Source: DAOUAJ01 sp034433615 | GTDB lineage: Bacteria > Chloroflexota > Anaerolineae > DUEN01 | Direction of reading: 5' to 3' | DNA length: 5,904 nt | Assembly (NCBI GenBank): GCA_034433615.1 | Contig: DAOUAJ010000020.1 | Span: forward strand, 1-5,904 | Shown here: positions 4,764 to 5,904 of the stretch, in pieces | How the letters are laid out: the number at the start of each line of letters is the position of its first letter | Numbering within the stretch: the stretch's first letter is position 1 | The notes under the pieces: model-generated | Seen by the model: the letters and a program-made list of their open reading frames with translations, nothing else | Told to the model about the DNA's origin: nothing | Databases searched by the model: none | Translations under genes and position numbers: made by a program

Positions 4764-5904
4764 ATGTTGAAGACTCACAGGTGTGGTGAACTACGCGCCC
4801 AACACGTCGGGCAAACCGTCACCCTGGCCGGCTGGGTGCATCGCCGCCGCGACCACGGCGGCCTCATCTTCCTGGACCTGCGCGACCGCTGGGGGGTGGT
4901 CCAGGTGGTGTGTGACGCCAAGCTTTCGGCCGAGGCGCACAGGGCGGCCCAGGAGGTACGCAGCGAGTACGTTGTCCAGGTGGTCGGGCAGGTCCGTGCT
5001 CGCCCAGCGGGTCTGACTAACCCGGCCTTGCCCACGGGAGACGTGGAGGTGGCAGTCCATGCCTTGACCATCCTCAACCCGGCCCGTACGCCTCCTTTCT
5101 ACATCAGCGACGAGCAGCCGGTGGACGAGGCGTTGCGCCTGCGTTATCGCTACCTGGACCTGCGGCGGCCGCGCTTGCAACGCAATCTGATGCTACGGGA
5201 CCGCATCATCACCTACATTCGAGAATACCTGCATGCCCGCGACTTCGTCGAGATCGAGACCCCCATCTTGATCAAGAGCACGCCCGAGGGCGCGCGCGAC
5301 TACATCGTGCCCAGCCGTGTTCACCCCGGCCGCTTCTATGCGCTGCCGCAATCACCCCAGCAGCTCAAACAACTGATGATGGTGGCCGGCATCGAACGCT
5401 ACTTCCAGATCGCCCGTTGCTTTCGGGACGAGGACCTGCGCGCCGACCGTCAGCCGGAATTTACCCAGCTCGACCTGGAGATGTCCTTTGTGGACCGGGA
5501 CGACATCCTCGATCTGATCGAGGGGCTGTTCATCGGGCTGGTGGAAACGTTGCAGCCGGAGACGGGCAAGCGCCTGAAGTTCAAGCCGTTTCCCCGCCTG
5601 ACCTACGAGGAGGCAATGGCGCGCTATGGCTCCGACAAGCCGGACCTGCGTTTCGGCATGGAGCTGGTAGACCTGACCGATCTGCTGAGCCCAAGCCAAT
5701 TCCGGGTGTTCTCAGAGGTGGCGGCCGGCGGCGGGCAGATCAAAGGGATACGCGTTCCTGGCTGTAGCAACTACTCGCGCAGCCAACTGGACGAGCTGAA
5801 CACCTTTGTTCAGCAGCAGGGGGCCAGGGGGCTGGTGTGGCTGGCTCGCACGAGCGACGGGGTGCGGTCATCTGTGGCTAAATTCCTGACGCCAGAGGAA
5901 GTGG
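4764..5904 (+). CDS. aspS: Aspartyl-tRNA synthetase, bacterial type, probably nondiscriminating (3' truncated by the window)
   Basis: Class II aminoacyl-tRNA synthetase that charges tRNA-Asp with aspartate in the cytosol. The window holds 380 codons plus one base of what is usually about 590 residues. The N-terminal OB-fold anticodon-binding domain (1 to about 105) includes GWVHRRRDHGGLIFLDLRD (23-41). The catalytic core follows: YRYLDLRRP, PEGARDYIVPSRVH, ALPQSPQQLKQLMM, and class II motif 2 FRDEDLRADRQPEFTQLD starting at residue 220. GSDKPDLR (289-296) leads into the bacterial insertion (GAD) domain, in which the window ends; motif 3 is outside. Alignment from memory with E. coli AspS is near-continuous and supports ATG4764, which has GGAGAG (4753-4758) five bases upstream. 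His31 and Gly83 match the residues linked to nondiscriminating AspRS (E. coli has Leu and Lys), suggesting it also makes Asp-tRNA-Asn for GatCAB. The gene is transcribed away from the minus-strand pair. Confidence 0.95.
   Translation, partial: MLKTHRCGELRAQHVGQTVTLAGWVHRRRDHGGLIFLDLRDRWGVVQVVCDAKLSAEAHRAAQEVRSEYVVQVVGQVRARPAGLTNPALPTGDVEVAVHALTILNPARTPPFYISDEQPVDEALRLRYRYLDLRRPRLQRNLMLRDRIITYIREYLHARDFVEIETPILIKSTPEGARDYIVPSRVHPGRFYALPQSPQQLKQLMMVAGIERYFQIARCFRDEDLRADRQPEFTQLDLEMSFVDRDDILDLIEGLFIGLVETLQPETGKRLKFKPFPRLTYEEAMARYGSDKPDLRFGMELVDLTDLLSPSQFRVFSEVAAGGGQIKGIRVPGCSNYSRSQLDELNTFVQQQGARGLVWLARTSDGVRSSVAKFLTPEEV

Noticed and set aside
4511..4765. 84-codon minus-strand open frame across the divergent intergenic region
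   Set aside because: It covers both candidate promoters and the aspS RBS, and its Arg/Ser/Cys-rich composition is not protein-like.
5352..5699. 115-codon minus-strand open frame inside aspS
   Set aside because: Antisense to the conserved AspRS catalytic core; a GC-rich shadow.

Overview
The window (about 62-65% GC overall by eye) looks like chromosomal DNA from a GC-rich, non-model bacterium. I favour a thermophilic or environmental member of the Chloroflexota. The reasons are the mix of protein families, an apparently nondiscriminating bacterial AspRS, and intergenic spaces filled with short palindromic and iterated repeats such as the GCGAGGCATGCCTCGC core. This placement is an inference from pattern, not from a marker gene.

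Layout. Positions 1-179 are non-coding and rich in short direct and inverted repeats. A forward pair follows: a family-4 glycosidase of the alpha-galactosidase (MelA) type (180-1514) and a PfpI/DJ-1 family protein (1577-2161). They are separated by 62 bases that carry CGTTACT/CGTTGCCT iterations. The 3' space (2162-2260) carries a long imperfect inverted repeat built from the same iterated motif, whose right arm runs into the end of the next, convergent gene. On the minus strand, two translationally coupled genes read leftward: an unrecognised 162-residue helical protein (4012-4500) and a 584-residue fusion (2261-4015). The fusion joins a clan-A-like glycoside hydrolase barrel, a proline-rich linker, a PGRP/amidase_2 domain and a C-terminal coiled coil. 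A divergent intergenic region (4501-4763) separates them from aspS (4764 to the window end, 3' truncated).

How the genes may work together. MelA-type hydrolysis of alpha-galactosides in the cytosol is the only clear catabolic function. The PfpI-like protein beside it could be a stress or carbonyl-repair partner, but nothing in the sequence proves a shared pathway. The minus-strand pair is the least ordinary part. The fusion keeps glycosidase-like catalytic glutamates, but its amidase domain has lost two of the three zinc ligands (His to Arg, Cys to Ser). It has no signal peptide and overlaps by ATGA a small helical protein of distinctly lower GC. The AspRS carries His31 and Gly83, the two residues tied to nondiscriminating enzymes, suggesting that this organism makes Asn-tRNA by the GatCAB transamidation route.
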